NCBI RefSeq assembly: GCF_965200585.1 | Contig: NZ_OZ241361.1 | Reading direction: 5' to 3' (one strand) | DNA from: Bacterioplanoides sp965200585 | GTDB taxonomy: Bacteria; Pseudomonadota; Gammaproteobacteria; Pseudomonadales; Oceanobacteraceae | Length of the DNA: 64,000 bases | In this document: piece after piece, positions 42,093-50,140 of the stretch | Numbering within the stretch: position 1 is the first letter of the stretch | Layout: every line of letters starts with the position of its first letter | Notes under the pieces: generated by a model | Database searches by the model: none | What the model was told of the DNA's origin: nothing | Seen by the model: only the letters and a program-made list of their open reading frames with translations | Program-made: the position numbers and the translations under genes

Positions 42093-42234
42093 GCAGGCTG
42101 TTGAAAAATGTTTCTGAGGCAGTCAGAGCAAGGCAAAAATCAGCGAAAACGCGCAGTTTATAAGTAATAAATGAGCATTTTGAGCTGATTTTTAACGAAG
42201 TTATGGCAACGTAAGTAGTTTTTCAACAACCTGC
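42093..42234. repeat. 142 bp foldback repeat with 16-base terminal inverted repeats
   Basis: The ends read GCAGGCTGTTGAAAAA and, on the other strand, GCAGGTTGTTGAAAAA (one mismatch). Internal arms AAAAATCAGC and GCTGATTTTT also pair. It has no coding capacity and no clear target-site duplication. It lies between the glycosylase gene and nth. A shortened relative lies at 8105-8137. Confidence 0.75.
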
Positions 42235-42270
42235 TAGAAAAATATAACGAAAGATATAAAACCGATTAGC

Positions 42271-42906
42271 ATGAATAAACAAAAACGTACGGAGATTTTT
42301 ACCCGTCTACGGGATGAAAATCCAAACCCGGAAACTGAGCTAGAATACAATTCGCCGTTCGAGTTGTTATTAGCGGTTGCGCTATCGGCACAAGCGACCG
42401 ACGTCAGCGTGAATAAAGCCACACGGAAGTTATTCCCAGTGGCCAATACGCCTCAGGCAATTCTCGACTTAGGAGAAGATGGGTTAAAGGAATATATCAA
42501 AACCATCGGCTTATTTAACAGCAAGGCTAAAAACGCCATCAAAATGTGCGACATGCTGGTAACACTTCACAACAGCGAAGTTCCGCAAGATCGTAAAGCA
42601 CTCGAAGCCTTACCCGGTGTTGGCCGAAAAACCGCCAACGTGGTGTTAAATACCGCATTTCGTATTCCGGTAATGGCGGTTGATACCCATATTTTCCGGG
42701 TATCCAATCGTACTAAAATTGCACCGGGTAAAAACGTAGATGAAGTAGAAGATAAACTGATGCGTTTTGTACCAAAAGAATTTTTAATGGATGCGCACCA
42801 CTGGTTGATTCTTCATGGTCGTTATACTTGTGTGGCGCGCAAGCCGAAGTGTGGGTCGTGTTTGATTGAAGATTTATGTGAATTTAAAGAAAAAACCGAA
42901 GACTGA
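42271..42906 (+). CDS. nth: endonuclease III (DNA glycosylase/AP lyase)
   Basis: Nth removes oxidised pyrimidines and nicks the abasic site. At 211 residues it aligns closely with the Escherichia coli enzyme: the helix-hairpin-helix LPGVGRKTANVVL with catalytic Lys120, the catalytic Asp138 in AVDTHIFRVSNR, and the C-terminal iron-sulfur cluster CVARKPKCGSCLIEDLC (C-x6-C-x2-C-x5-C). All ligands and catalytic residues are present. It is flanked by two foldback repeats and by another glycosylase gene upstream. Confidence 0.97.
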   Translation: MNKQKRTEIFTRLRDENPNPETELEYNSPFELLLAVALSAQATDVSVNKATRKLFPVANTPQAILDLGEDGLKEYIKTIGLFNSKAKNAIKMCDMLVTLHNSEVPQDRKALEALPGVGRKTANVVLNTAFRIPVMAVDTHIFRVSNRTKIAPGKNVDEVEDKLMRFVPKEFLMDAHHWLILHGRYTCVARKPKCGSCLIEDLCEFKEKTED

Positions 42907-42910
42907 AGCC

Positions 42911-43176
42911 AGGGCCTGTTAGCACTATTTAGATCATTGCTGCTGGAAGTCAGTTTTTTCATGAGCAAGGCATGAGGAGCGTGGTTTAACGAGTTAAATA
43001 AGCAATGAATAACACAGCTCAGGGAAAAACTGACACCAGCCCTTCGGGTTATGGCTGAAAACCCTTCACTCTGTGTTGCTCATCATTCATTTAACACGTT
43101 AAACATCACTCTTCGCGCCTTGATTGAATGATTTTCAGTACATAACAGCGCGATCAAAATAATGCTAACAGGCCCT
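42911..43176. repeat. 266 bp foldback (MITE-like) element
   Basis: The ends are AGGGCCTGTTAGCACTATTT and, on the other strand, AGGGCCTGTTAGCATTATTT. The similarity between the two arms continues inward for roughly 120 bases each, for example around GTTTAACGAGTTAAAT and GTTTAACGTGTTAAAT. The centre is a small hairpin (CAGCC with GGCTG). There is no ORF of note and no clear target duplication. It fills the gap between nth and gloA. Confidence 0.75.
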
Positions 43177-43226
43177 AACTGCATTGTCAGAACTACGTTA
43201 TAAATTTTTTTGAAAAGAGAAAATTG

Positions 43227-43616
43227 ATGAGAATTTTACATACCATGCTGCGCGTCGGTAATTTAGAACAGTCCATTGCCTTTTATACCGAGGTCATGGG
43301 CATGAATTTAATTCGCCAACGTGATAACGAACAATACCGCTACACGTTAGCCTTTGTTGGTTACGGCGATGAAAGTGATGGCGCCGTATTAGAATTGACC
43401 TATAACTGGGATACCGCAGAGTACGATCTGGGTAATGCGTATGGCCATATTGCTATCGAAGTTGATAATGCGGCTGCCACCTGCGATGCCATTCGTAATA
43501 ATGGTGGCAAGGTTACTCGCGAAGCCGGGCCGGTTAAAGGTGGCAGCACAGTGATTGCGTTTGTTGAAGATCCGGATGGTTACAAAATTGAATTAATTGA
43601 AAAGAAACCAGGTTAA
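43227..43616 (+). CDS. gloA: lactoylglutathione lyase (glyoxalase I)
   Basis: GloA converts the methylglyoxal-glutathione hemithioacetal to lactoylglutathione. The 129-residue protein keeps the four metal ligands at the Escherichia coli positions: His5, Glu56, His74 and Glu122. Seen: RILHTMLRVGNLEQSIAFY and AYGHIAIEVD. The ATG at 43227 is preferred to TTG at 43224. Its TAA stop overlaps the stop of the convergent hot-dog enzyme gene by three bases within GGTTAACCC. Confidence 0.96.
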   Translation: MRILHTMLRVGNLEQSIAFYTEVMGMNLIRQRDNEQYRYTLAFVGYGDESDGAVLELTYNWDTAEYDLGNAYGHIAIEVDNAAATCDAIRNNGGKVTREAGPVKGGSTVIAFVEDPDGYKIELIEKKPG

Positions 43617-44512
43617 CCCACAGCCTGAGTTAACTCACCTGATTTTAACATCGCATGGGCGACCGCTTTTTTTTCCGTTATTACCGTCAGCAATAAGGCA
43701 TCATCGGATGCCCGGCGAAGTTGCAGTCTATGCTTCAAGGTTGAATCCGATATCTGCTGACGTGCTACCTGAACATAAACACTGTCACCAATATTCAGGT
43801 TGCCGTAATAGCACAATGAACGTTGCCGGGTTACCCATAAACCTTGGTGAAGGTGTTGGTGTTTTTGGTGAAGGTGTTGGTGGTGAAGATCAGCCATCAA
43901 TAACGACTCGGCACGATCTGCAATTTGCTGAAACGCAGCAAAATATAAAAAATCAGCACCGTTAAAATCCGAATAAGGGCAAGGCTGGTACCGAAACGAA
44001 TCACCGGCTGCAGGTGAATCATGGCGATGCTGTTTGTGATTTTTTAACAGCTTAAACGCCTGCGCAGATAATGGATGATTCTCTTGCGCGGGTGCTATGG
44101 TATGCAATTCGGCTTTTGCCACACTCTGGTTATTACCGCGCTCCTGGCGATAGACAAAGGTTGATACCATCATCACCCGGGCAATCACCCGATCGGCTTT
44201 CATCAGCACATGGCTGGACATACTACGGCTGGCGGATAAACGCGTCAGTTCCGTTGCCATATCCAATTCATCATTTTCTTTAATATCATCTAAACGGGCA
44301 TTATTTACCTCAACACACACAAACGCGGCATACACTTTATGACCTTGGCGATCATAAAATTCTGGCACCAGTTTGCCGCAGGCCTGAGCCAGAGCTAGCC
44401 AATGCTGATGTCCACATTCTTTTAATAACCACTGCTCACTGAGCCCCACCGCAGATAAATGAGGCATGCCAATCAGGTAACGCGACAACAAATGATGACT
44501 CGTGATCGTCAT
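43613..44512 (-). CDS. LnmK/Pnap_2097-type double hot-dog protein
   Basis: This 299-residue protein resembles the LnmK/Pnap_2097 group of double hot-dog enzymes, which in leinamycin biosynthesis act as acyltransferase/decarboxylase on acyl-carrier substrates. Seen: MPHLSAVGLSEQWLLKECGHQHW at the N-terminus (split as residues 16-38), SMSSHVLMKADRVIARVMMVST near 95, and PCPYSDFNGADFLYFAAFQQ near 178. A His-rich insert of in-frame seven-residue repeats (HQHLHQK) is at about 211-224. The ATG at 44512 has GAGGTG six bases before it. It is last in the nitrilase cluster, 39 bases after the flavoprotein gene; its role there is unknown. Confidence 0.72.
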   Translation of the reverse strand: MTITSHHLLSRYLIGMPHLSAVGLSEQWLLKECGHQHWLALAQACGKLVPEFYDRQGHKVYAAFVCVEVNNARLDDIKENDELDMATELTRLSASRSMSSHVLMKADRVIARVMMVSTFVYRQERGNNQSVAKAELHTIAPAQENHPLSAQAFKLLKNHKQHRHDSPAAGDSFRYQPCPYSDFNGADFLYFAAFQQIADRAESLLMADLHHQHLHQKHQHLHQGLWVTRQRSLCYYGNLNIGDSVYVQVARQQISDSTLKHRLQLRRASDDALLLTVITEKKAVAHAMLKSGELTQAVG

Positions 44513-44551
44513 AAGCACACCTCACTTCAATCCATGGATTAACAACAAAAA

Positions 44552-45820
44552 TCAGGCACACACACTCTGATCGGCATTAGCCAATGCTGATTCAATGGCT
44601 TCGCTTAAATACAGCGAGTCTTCAGCAATACCAGAGAAACGGCCCGAGCCCCAGGTATGCAACCAGGGCAAACCAATAAAATAAATACCCGCCGCCTGAG
44701 TGATACCACGCTGATGTACCGGCGCGCCTTTGCCATTAAATACCGGTGCATCCAGCCAGGTAAAGTCGGGGCGGAAACCAATACACCAGATAATGGAAGT
44801 AATACCTGAGGCGGCTAAATCCAGTTGCTCACGTTCGGTTTCTGGTTGCCATACCGGCTCATACTGATAACCATCTGGTGCCTCAATATTATTCTCGGTG
44901 ATGTAGTTATCCACACGGGTATTAATATTGTTGTAAACCGAATCGGCAAATTCTAAGTTTTCATTTAAGTCAGCTTTAAAGGTTATATTCTGACCATCAA
45001 AATTATCCAGCGTACCGAATAATTCCATACCTTCTAAGGCAAATTTACGCAGATCAATTTCACGCCCGCCATCACGTCCGGTGACATAATGGTTAGTGTT
45101 ATCGCGTACACCTTCGCGTAATGGATGCTGATCGACCGAGGTGCGGTAGTAACCCATTTCATCCAGCCATTCGACCACATCTTTACCACGATATTGGCGT
45201 GCAACCCGAGGGGCATTACCCACCGCCAAAAAGACTTTTTTACCTTCCAGATGTAAGTCTTCTGCAATTTGAGCACCCGACTGACCCGAGCCCACCACCA
45301 GCACACCACCTTCTGGTAACTGACCTGCATTTTTATATTGGTTTGAATGAATCTGTACCACTGTTTCCGGTAAGCGCTCGGCCATGCGCGGAATAATCGG
45401 CTGATGATAACCACCGCTGGCAACCACCAGCTGATCGCAGCTGAATTCACCTTTACTGGTCGTTACCTGATAACCACCCTGATCATTTTTCTGCACCTGC
45501 TGAACTTCTACCCCTTCCATCACCGGAGCGTTTACTTTTTCGGCAAAGCGTTGCAAATAACCAATGGTTTGTTCACGATTCATAAAACCTTTGGGATCAT
45601 CGCCATCGTAAGGATGATCAGGCAAATCACATTGCCAGTTTGGTGTCACCAGGGTAAAAGAATCCCAACGCTGGGTTTTCCAGCTGTTCATCAACTGATT
45701 TTTTTCCAGCACCAGATGGTCAATATTTTTTTTCTGTAAGCGGTAGCTCATCGACAAACCAGCCTGACCACCACCAACTATAACGACGGGGTAATGTTGT
45801 TTAATCATTTCAATACTCAT
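44552..45820 (-). CDS. nitH: MSMEG_0569 family flavin-dependent oxidoreductase (Nit1C cluster)
   Basis: This 422-residue FAD/NADPH monooxygenase-type flavoprotein belongs to the Nit1C cluster set. Seen: the FAD site VVIVGGGQAGLSMSYRL near residue 12, the NADPH site VLVVGSGQSGAQIAEDLHLE near 173, and IIWCIGFRPDFTWLDAP near 345, as in flavin-containing monooxygenases. In cyanotrophic pseudomonads this gene goes with the cluster nitrilase, but the oxidised substrate is unknown. A 101-base AT-rich gap separates it from the preceding cluster gene, wider than other gaps in the run, so a secondary promoter is possible. Confidence 0.86.
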   Translation of the reverse strand: MSIEMIKQHYPVVIVGGGQAGLSMSYRLQKKNIDHLVLEKNQLMNSWKTQRWDSFTLVTPNWQCDLPDHPYDGDDPKGFMNREQTIGYLQRFAEKVNAPVMEGVEVQQVQKNDQGGYQVTTSKGEFSCDQLVVASGGYHQPIIPRMAERLPETVVQIHSNQYKNAGQLPEGGVLVVGSGQSGAQIAEDLHLEGKKVFLAVGNAPRVARQYRGKDVVEWLDEMGYYRTSVDQHPLREGVRDNTNHYVTGRDGGREIDLRKFALEGMELFGTLDNFDGQNITFKADLNENLEFADSVYNNINTRVDNYITENNIEAPDGYQYEPVWQPETEREQLDLAASGITSIIWCIGFRPDFTWLDAPVFNGKGAPVHQRGITQAAGIYFIGLPWLHTWGSGRFSGIAEDSLYLSEAIESALANADQSVCA

Positions 45821-45921
45821 TATTTTTTACCTAATGCAGTTCGCTTTTTAATTTAGTTTTTCAAGTTAATATTTTTAAAAGCAGGTTTTAAATCTGGACG
45901 TATGAATGTCTGTTTAAAAAG

Positions 45922-46215
45922 TTAATTAATATCGCAGACGATCACGCTGCTACTCGCAAGATCATCCTGCCGTTGAAAGTGCTGACAACGCCGTCGGATC
46001 ATGCCCAGCTGGTCCATAGCGCTGGAGCAGGCAAAGCCGTATTTTGCTCTGACCCGCTCGCTGGCTGCGGTTAATGCACGTTCAGCGACTTGTTCAAATT
46101 CGCTCACACTGTAAGCATGATTAATCCGGAAAAATTCGTGAATAACGGATGACGGTGAATAGCAGGATTCTTTAGCACCATCCGGCCACTGCACGTTAAA
46201 TCGGGTTTCAGGCAT
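45922..46215 (-). CDS. nitG: MSMEG_0570 family nitrogen starvation response protein
   Basis: This small 97-residue protein starts MPETRFNVQWPDGAKESCYS and continues SSVIHEFFRINHAYSVSEFE, the signature of the MSMEG_0570 family that occurs only with Nit1C clusters. Its function is unknown. I chose the ATG at 46215: AGGAG lies seven bases upstream, and it gives the family N-terminus, whereas the open frame upstream lies inside the preceding gene. It overlaps that gene by eight bases. Confidence 0.82.
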   Translation of the reverse strand: MPETRFNVQWPDGAKESCYSPSSVIHEFFRINHAYSVSEFEQVAERALTAASERVRAKYGFACSSAMDQLGMIRRRCQHFQRQDDLASSSVIVCDIN

Positions 46216-47272
46216 AGCTGTGCTCCTTATTGTCATATTCATGAATTTTTGAAAGCGGACGATCTGAAGAATGACTATCTGCAGAGCGGCTATCCAAATC
46301 ACGGCCAGACTCCGGCACCAGATACGCTTGCTGGGCTAAATTCCAGAATTCGGTCTGTTGCTGCTGATAAGACACGGCCACTGATGAGGAATCATTAATC
46401 TCACCAATCACAGCAGCGTGAATATCGCGTTGTTGAAATAACGCCAGAACGGCTTCGACACAGTGCGGCTCACAACTGATCAGATAACCAAAACTTGGGA
46501 AGCTGCATAACCAATCTTCCCAGCTGACCGCTGTCGGTTTAGGAATCGCTTGCAGCTGAATATCGACACCACAGCGCGAGCAATCCATAAACATGGTGGC
46601 CGTGCCTAATAATCCGGCCTGGGAAATATCCTTTGCCCCGGTGACCCCAGCCATCGCGGCAATCTCGGGCAACAGCGCAATATCCTGTTGCAACTGACCC
46701 GGTGGTGCTGTCGTCGCTGCATTCCAGTTTAAAAACGGCGCTTGGTACTGGCCGCGCAAATCCACCGCACACAGCAGCACATCCCCGGGCTTGGCGGCAA
46801 AGCTGGACAGCACCTGCTGCGCCTGACCAACAATCGCTACCGACAACTGATCGGATGCGGTGTTCTGACAGGTATGCCCACCCACCACCGGCACCCCATA
46901 AGCCGCTGCCGCATCCGCGATGCCCTGCATCAGCAGCGTCAGTGAGGCATCGTTTTGTGCCCAGATGGCATTGGTCACAGCCACGGGTTTGCCGCCCATC
47001 GCGGCAATATCACTGCAATTCACCATCACCCCACACCAACCTGCAAACCAAGGATCGTGGGCGACAAATTCGGGAATAAAACCTTCCATCGCAAACAGGT
47101 TAAAGCCAGACTCGGTGGCGATAACCGCCGCATCGTCGCCATTGGGGTGAAAGGCATCACCATTTGGCTGAGAGTCAGAAAAGCGATCCAACACCGGCTG
47201 TAAGGCCAGTTTGGATTGCACCCCGGAATCCTTGCGTACATGAGTTATCAGCTGTTGCAGATTTAATTCCAT
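46208..47272 (-). CDS. nitF: sll0787 family AIR synthase-like protein (Nit1C cluster)
   Basis: This 354-residue member of the PurM/ThiL/SelD/HypE ATP-binding superfamily belongs to the sll0787 group of Nit1C clusters. Seen: NGDDAAVIATESGFNLFAMEG near residue 45 with the Asp pair of the superfamily, MVNCSDIAAMGGKPVAVTNA near 83, GVPVVGGHTCQNTASDQLSV near 125 and GAKDISQAGLLGTATMFMD near 208. It probably activates a substrate through a phosphate intermediate. The last 35 residues are rich in Ser, Asp and Arg and look like an added disordered tail. It overlaps both neighbours. Confidence 0.86.
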   Translation of the reverse strand: MELNLQQLITHVRKDSGVQSKLALQPVLDRFSDSQPNGDAFHPNGDDAAVIATESGFNLFAMEGFIPEFVAHDPWFAGWCGVMVNCSDIAAMGGKPVAVTNAIWAQNDASLTLLMQGIADAAAAYGVPVVGGHTCQNTASDQLSVAIVGQAQQVLSSFAAKPGDVLLCAVDLRGQYQAPFLNWNAATTAPPGQLQQDIALLPEIAAMAGVTGAKDISQAGLLGTATMFMDCSRCGVDIQLQAIPKPTAVSWEDWLCSFPSFGYLISCEPHCVEAVLALFQQRDIHAAVIGEINDSSSVAVSYQQQQTEFWNLAQQAYLVPESGRDLDSRSADSHSSDRPLSKIHEYDNKEHSYA

Positions 47273-47940
47273 AATGCGCTCTCCCGATGATGCTGAGCCA
47301 CGCTTTCGCCATAAGGCCTTTCGCCATAAGGCCTTTCGAAATAAGGACCTTCGATATAAGGCAGATGAAGCGGGCTTTTCTGACGGCGACCTTCAACCCA
47401 AAACCCCTGAGCTGGTTCTTCTAACGCGGAATAACACGCCAACTTTGCCTGCATCTGCACATGCTCAACGCCCTGTACCTGCTGATTCCCGACAGAGAGC
47501 CAATTAAGACGCTGAAAGAATCTCTCATTCTGCGGCTGCACCAAGGCATTAAACTGCTGGCAACCCAAAGCAGTTGCACTGCGAACGGCCAATTTAATCA
47601 GGCCACTGCCCAGTACAATCTGGCGGCGAGCGGCTTTTTCAACCGCCAGTCGCCCGCCCCACCAAATCCCCGGCTGGGTTTGATAAATACGCACCGTACC
47701 CACCACTTTTTCCGACATGCCAGCCACTTGCTGGATCGCCACCAGCACCCGAGCGTCACGGTCAATCACGTCGATATCATGATCTTCGAACAGTCCTTGC
47801 TCATCACAAAACACCTGGCGGCGTAAACGTCGCGCCTGCTCAATTTCCCAATCGTTTTCAGCCCACTTGATACGAAAGTGGTCTTGCTTAACCGTCATCC
47901 ACTCATCGTTACTTGTTAATTCATTGCCGGTGGAGCTCAT
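47263..47940 (-). CDS. nitE: MSMEG_0567/Sll0786 family N-acetyltransferase (Nit1C cluster)
   Basis: This GNAT-fold acetyltransferase of 225 residues belongs to the Nit1C set. Seen: RLRRQVFCDEQGLFEDHDID near residue 39, RVLVAIQQVAGMSEKVVGTV near 64, and RQIVLGSGLIKLAVRSATAL near 106, covering the acetyl-CoA-binding region. The acyl acceptor is unknown. The C-terminus carries four five-residue repeats (such as FERPY and GERPY) from a 15-base tandem repeat, an odd addition. It overlaps the radical SAM gene (ATGA) and the AIR-synthase-like gene, so translation is coupled. Confidence 0.84.
   Translation of the reverse strand: MSSTGNELTSNDEWMTVKQDHFRIKWAENDWEIEQARRLRRQVFCDEQGLFEDHDIDVIDRDARVLVAIQQVAGMSEKVVGTVRIYQTQPGIWWGGRLAVEKAARRQIVLGSGLIKLAVRSATALGCQQFNALVQPQNERFFQRLNWLSVGNQQVQGVEHVQMQAKLACYSALEEPAQGFWVEGRRQKSPLHLPYIEGPYFERPYGERPYGESVAQHHRESALWN
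47304..47363. repeat. four tandem 15-base repeats at the end of the acetyltransferase gene
   Basis: Units TTTCGCCATAAGGCC, the same again, TTTCGAAATAAGGAC and CTTCGATATAAGGCA follow each other. The first two are identical, so the array is probably recent. The period is a multiple of three, so copy changes keep the frame. Confidence 0.85.
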
Positions 47941-49076
47941 AACGACGGCTCCTTTTCATTTAGCTCTTTCTCATAACGTGACAGCGGACTACAGGCACCA
48001 CATTTCACACAACCAGCGTTGGATTTTTCTGAGGTGATACCCGCTTCCACCAGCATGGCCGCCAAGGGCTTGAGCAGGCTTTCCATAAAGGCTTTGCTTG
48101 GTGCCGGGTGATCTTCCAGCGGGGTGCCCCGAATCGGCACAAACGGCACCACAAATGGATAAACCCCCATCCCCACCAGCTCCTGGCAGAGATCGAGGAT
48201 GGCGTCTTTGCTATCCCCTAGTCCGGCCAGAATGTAAGTGCTGACTTGCCCCCGACCAAAGACTTCAACGGCGGCGGCAAAGGCCGCCATATATTCTTCC
48301 AGCGACACTTCGGCTTTGCCCGGTGTAATCGCTTTACGGACTTCGGGCGTGACCACTTCCAGATGCATACCCAGCGAATCAATACCGGCCTGCTTCATAC
48401 GGGCAAACCAGCTGTGGTCTTTCGGCGGCTCACACTGACCCTGAATTGGCACATCCACTTCGGCTTTGATAGCAACGGCGCTGTCGCACATCACTTTGGC
48501 GCCCCTGTCGGGCGTGGCAGGTGTGCCGGTGGTCATCACAATGTGTTTAATACCGTCCAGTTCCACGGCGGCCTTTGCCACTTCCGCCAGTTGTTGTGGC
48601 GTTTTTTCGGCAATGGTGCGCCCGGCGTTGAGCGACTGACCAATGGAACAAAAACGACACGCTTTGCGCCGGCTTTCATAACGAATGCAGGTTTGCAGCA
48701 CGGTCGTCGCCAGTACATCGGTGCTGTGCAGTGTGGCAATTTGCTGATACGGAATACCGTCGGCGGTGCTCAGGCTGTAGAAATTTGGTGTATCCGCAAA
48801 GGTAATATCAGTCAGGGCAATACGCTCACCACCGGGCTGTTGTTTCACCAGCGTGTTGTCTTCCAGCACATAAGGCGATTGCCATGCGGTTTGGGTATAA
48901 ACCGGCACCATCAGTGTGGTGCCATCCATCGTCAGCGCCTGATGATCAGACGGCCCGGCACCACCCCGGCGGCTCACATGAGTGTTATCCGGTGCCACCA
49001 GACGCACGCCGTGGGTCTGAATATCGGTTAATAATTCAGAGTTAAGATCCGTTTTCAGTGCTGACAAGGCGCTCAT
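47937..49076 (-). CDS. nitD: MSMEG_0568 family radical SAM protein (Nit1C cluster)
   Basis: This 379-residue protein is a radical SAM enzyme with an unusual cluster motif: Cys130-x9-Cys140-x2-Cys143 in place of the usual x3 spacing. Seen after it: HIVMTTGTPATPDRGAKVMC, GQCEPPKDHSWFARMKQAGI, and LGMHLEVVTPEVRKAITPGK, consistent with the barrel core. A C-terminal group NAGCVKCGACSPL may bind another iron-sulfur cluster. The ATG at 49076 with AGGAG is chosen; the upstream open frame overlaps the nitrilase tail. It lies four bases after the nitrilase stop. In cyanotrophic bacteria it belongs to the cluster needed for growth on cyanide. Confidence 0.88.
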   Translation of the reverse strand: MSALSALKTDLNSELLTDIQTHGVRLVAPDNTHVSRRGGAGPSDHQALTMDGTTLMVPVYTQTAWQSPYVLEDNTLVKQQPGGERIALTDITFADTPNFYSLSTADGIPYQQIATLHSTDVLATTVLQTCIRYESRRKACRFCSIGQSLNAGRTIAEKTPQQLAEVAKAAVELDGIKHIVMTTGTPATPDRGAKVMCDSAVAIKAEVDVPIQGQCEPPKDHSWFARMKQAGIDSLGMHLEVVTPEVRKAITPGKAEVSLEEYMAAFAAAVEVFGRGQVSTYILAGLGDSKDAILDLCQELVGMGVYPFVVPFVPIRGTPLEDHPAPSKAFMESLLKPLAAMLVEAGITSEKSNAGCVKCGACSPLSRYEKELNEKEPSL

Positions 49077-49080
49077 AGGA

Positions 49081-50124
49081 TTACTCCTGGGATTCGGGTT
49101 GAGTTTCTGGTTGGGGTTGGTATTGAGGTTCGAGCTGAGTTCGGTAAGAAAAAGGAGCAATGGAATCCGTCTGGCTGGCACTGTCCTCAACAAACATCGG
49201 CTCGCTATAACGCGCCGGTGCATCCTGAATTCGCAGGCTGAGTAATTCCGGACGGGCGTAATGACCCACCGAATCCATCATGCGCTTACGTTTATCGATC
49301 AGCGCCATATCCAGATCGGCAACAATAAACCCTTCGCCTTCGGTCATGGGTTCACATAAGTGTTTGCCTTCCGGGGAAATAATGGCGGTGTTACAGCCGT
49401 GGCGCAGAGACTTCTGCAAATCCGGATCGTCGGTCAGGCTGTTAATCTGTTCATCACTCAGCCAACCGGTGGCATTAATGACAAAACAGCCGGACTCCAG
49501 TGCGTGATGCCGAATGGTCACTTCCATCTGCTCACCAAAGATGGGGCCCACTAACGAACCAGGAAATTGTGCACAGTGAATCTGCTCGTGCTGGGTCATC
49601 AGGCTGTAGCGCGCTAATGGGTTGTAGTGCTCCCAACACGCCAGTGCGCCTAAGCGCCCGACCTGGGTATCGACCACTTTCAGGCCTGAAGCATCGCCCT
49701 GCCCCCAGATCATGCGCTCGTGATAGGTTGGCGTAATTTTGCGGCGTTTTAGTACCAGTTCTCCATTGGCATCAAACACCAGTTGGGTGTTGTATAAGGT
49801 GCCGTGATCGCGTTCATTCACGCCCATCACAATCACCATCTGATGTTGCCGGGCTTTATCACTTAACGCCCGGGTGGTGTCACTGGGAACCTCAACGGCT
49901 TGCTCGTACAGTTTTAAATGCGGCTTGCCCTGTTTGACTGGCGGCAAAATAAACGAAAAGTAGGGGTAATACGGCATAAAGGTTTCGGGGAACACTATCA
50001 GCTCTACCCCTTCTGCCGCGGCATCATCAATTACCTTCAGCACTCTGGACAGCGTACCACTCAGACTCTCCAGATCGGGAGCAATCTGAACGGCAGCAGC
50101 GCGAATAACCGATTTATTTAACAT
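49081..50124 (-). CDS. nitC: Nit1 subfamily nitrilase (Nit1C cluster)
   Basis: This is a 347-residue carbon-nitrogen hydrolase that converts a nitrile to acid and ammonia. Seen: the catalytic triad Glu47 (VFPETFMPYY), Lys129 (LKRRKITPTYHERMIWGQG) and Cys163 (GALACWEHYNPL). The Nit1 type of the Nit1C cluster is implicated in cyanide or cyanohydrin-derived nitrile use. The last 40 residues are rich in Gln, Pro and Glu and are coded by a simple-sequence stretch. The ATG at 50124 has GGGAGG nine bases upstream. It follows the MSMEG_0572-type gene by 16 bases. Confidence 0.93.
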   Translation of the reverse strand: MLNKSVIRAAAVQIAPDLESLSGTLSRVLKVIDDAAAEGVELIVFPETFMPYYPYFSFILPPVKQGKPHLKLYEQAVEVPSDTTRALSDKARQHQMVIVMGVNERDHGTLYNTQLVFDANGELVLKRRKITPTYHERMIWGQGDASGLKVVDTQVGRLGALACWEHYNPLARYSLMTQHEQIHCAQFPGSLVGPIFGEQMEVTIRHHALESGCFVINATGWLSDEQINSLTDDPDLQKSLRHGCNTAIISPEGKHLCEPMTEGEGFIVADLDMALIDKRKRMMDSVGHYARPELLSLRIQDAPARYSEPMFVEDSASQTDSIAPFSYRTQLEPQYQPQPETQPESQE

Positions 50125-50140
50125 CGCTGCTGCCTCCCGA

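Noticed and set aside
48246..49031. Plus-strand ORF of 261 codons
   Set aside because: It is antisense to the radical SAM gene, which has clear family motifs. The composition is that of a shadow frame.
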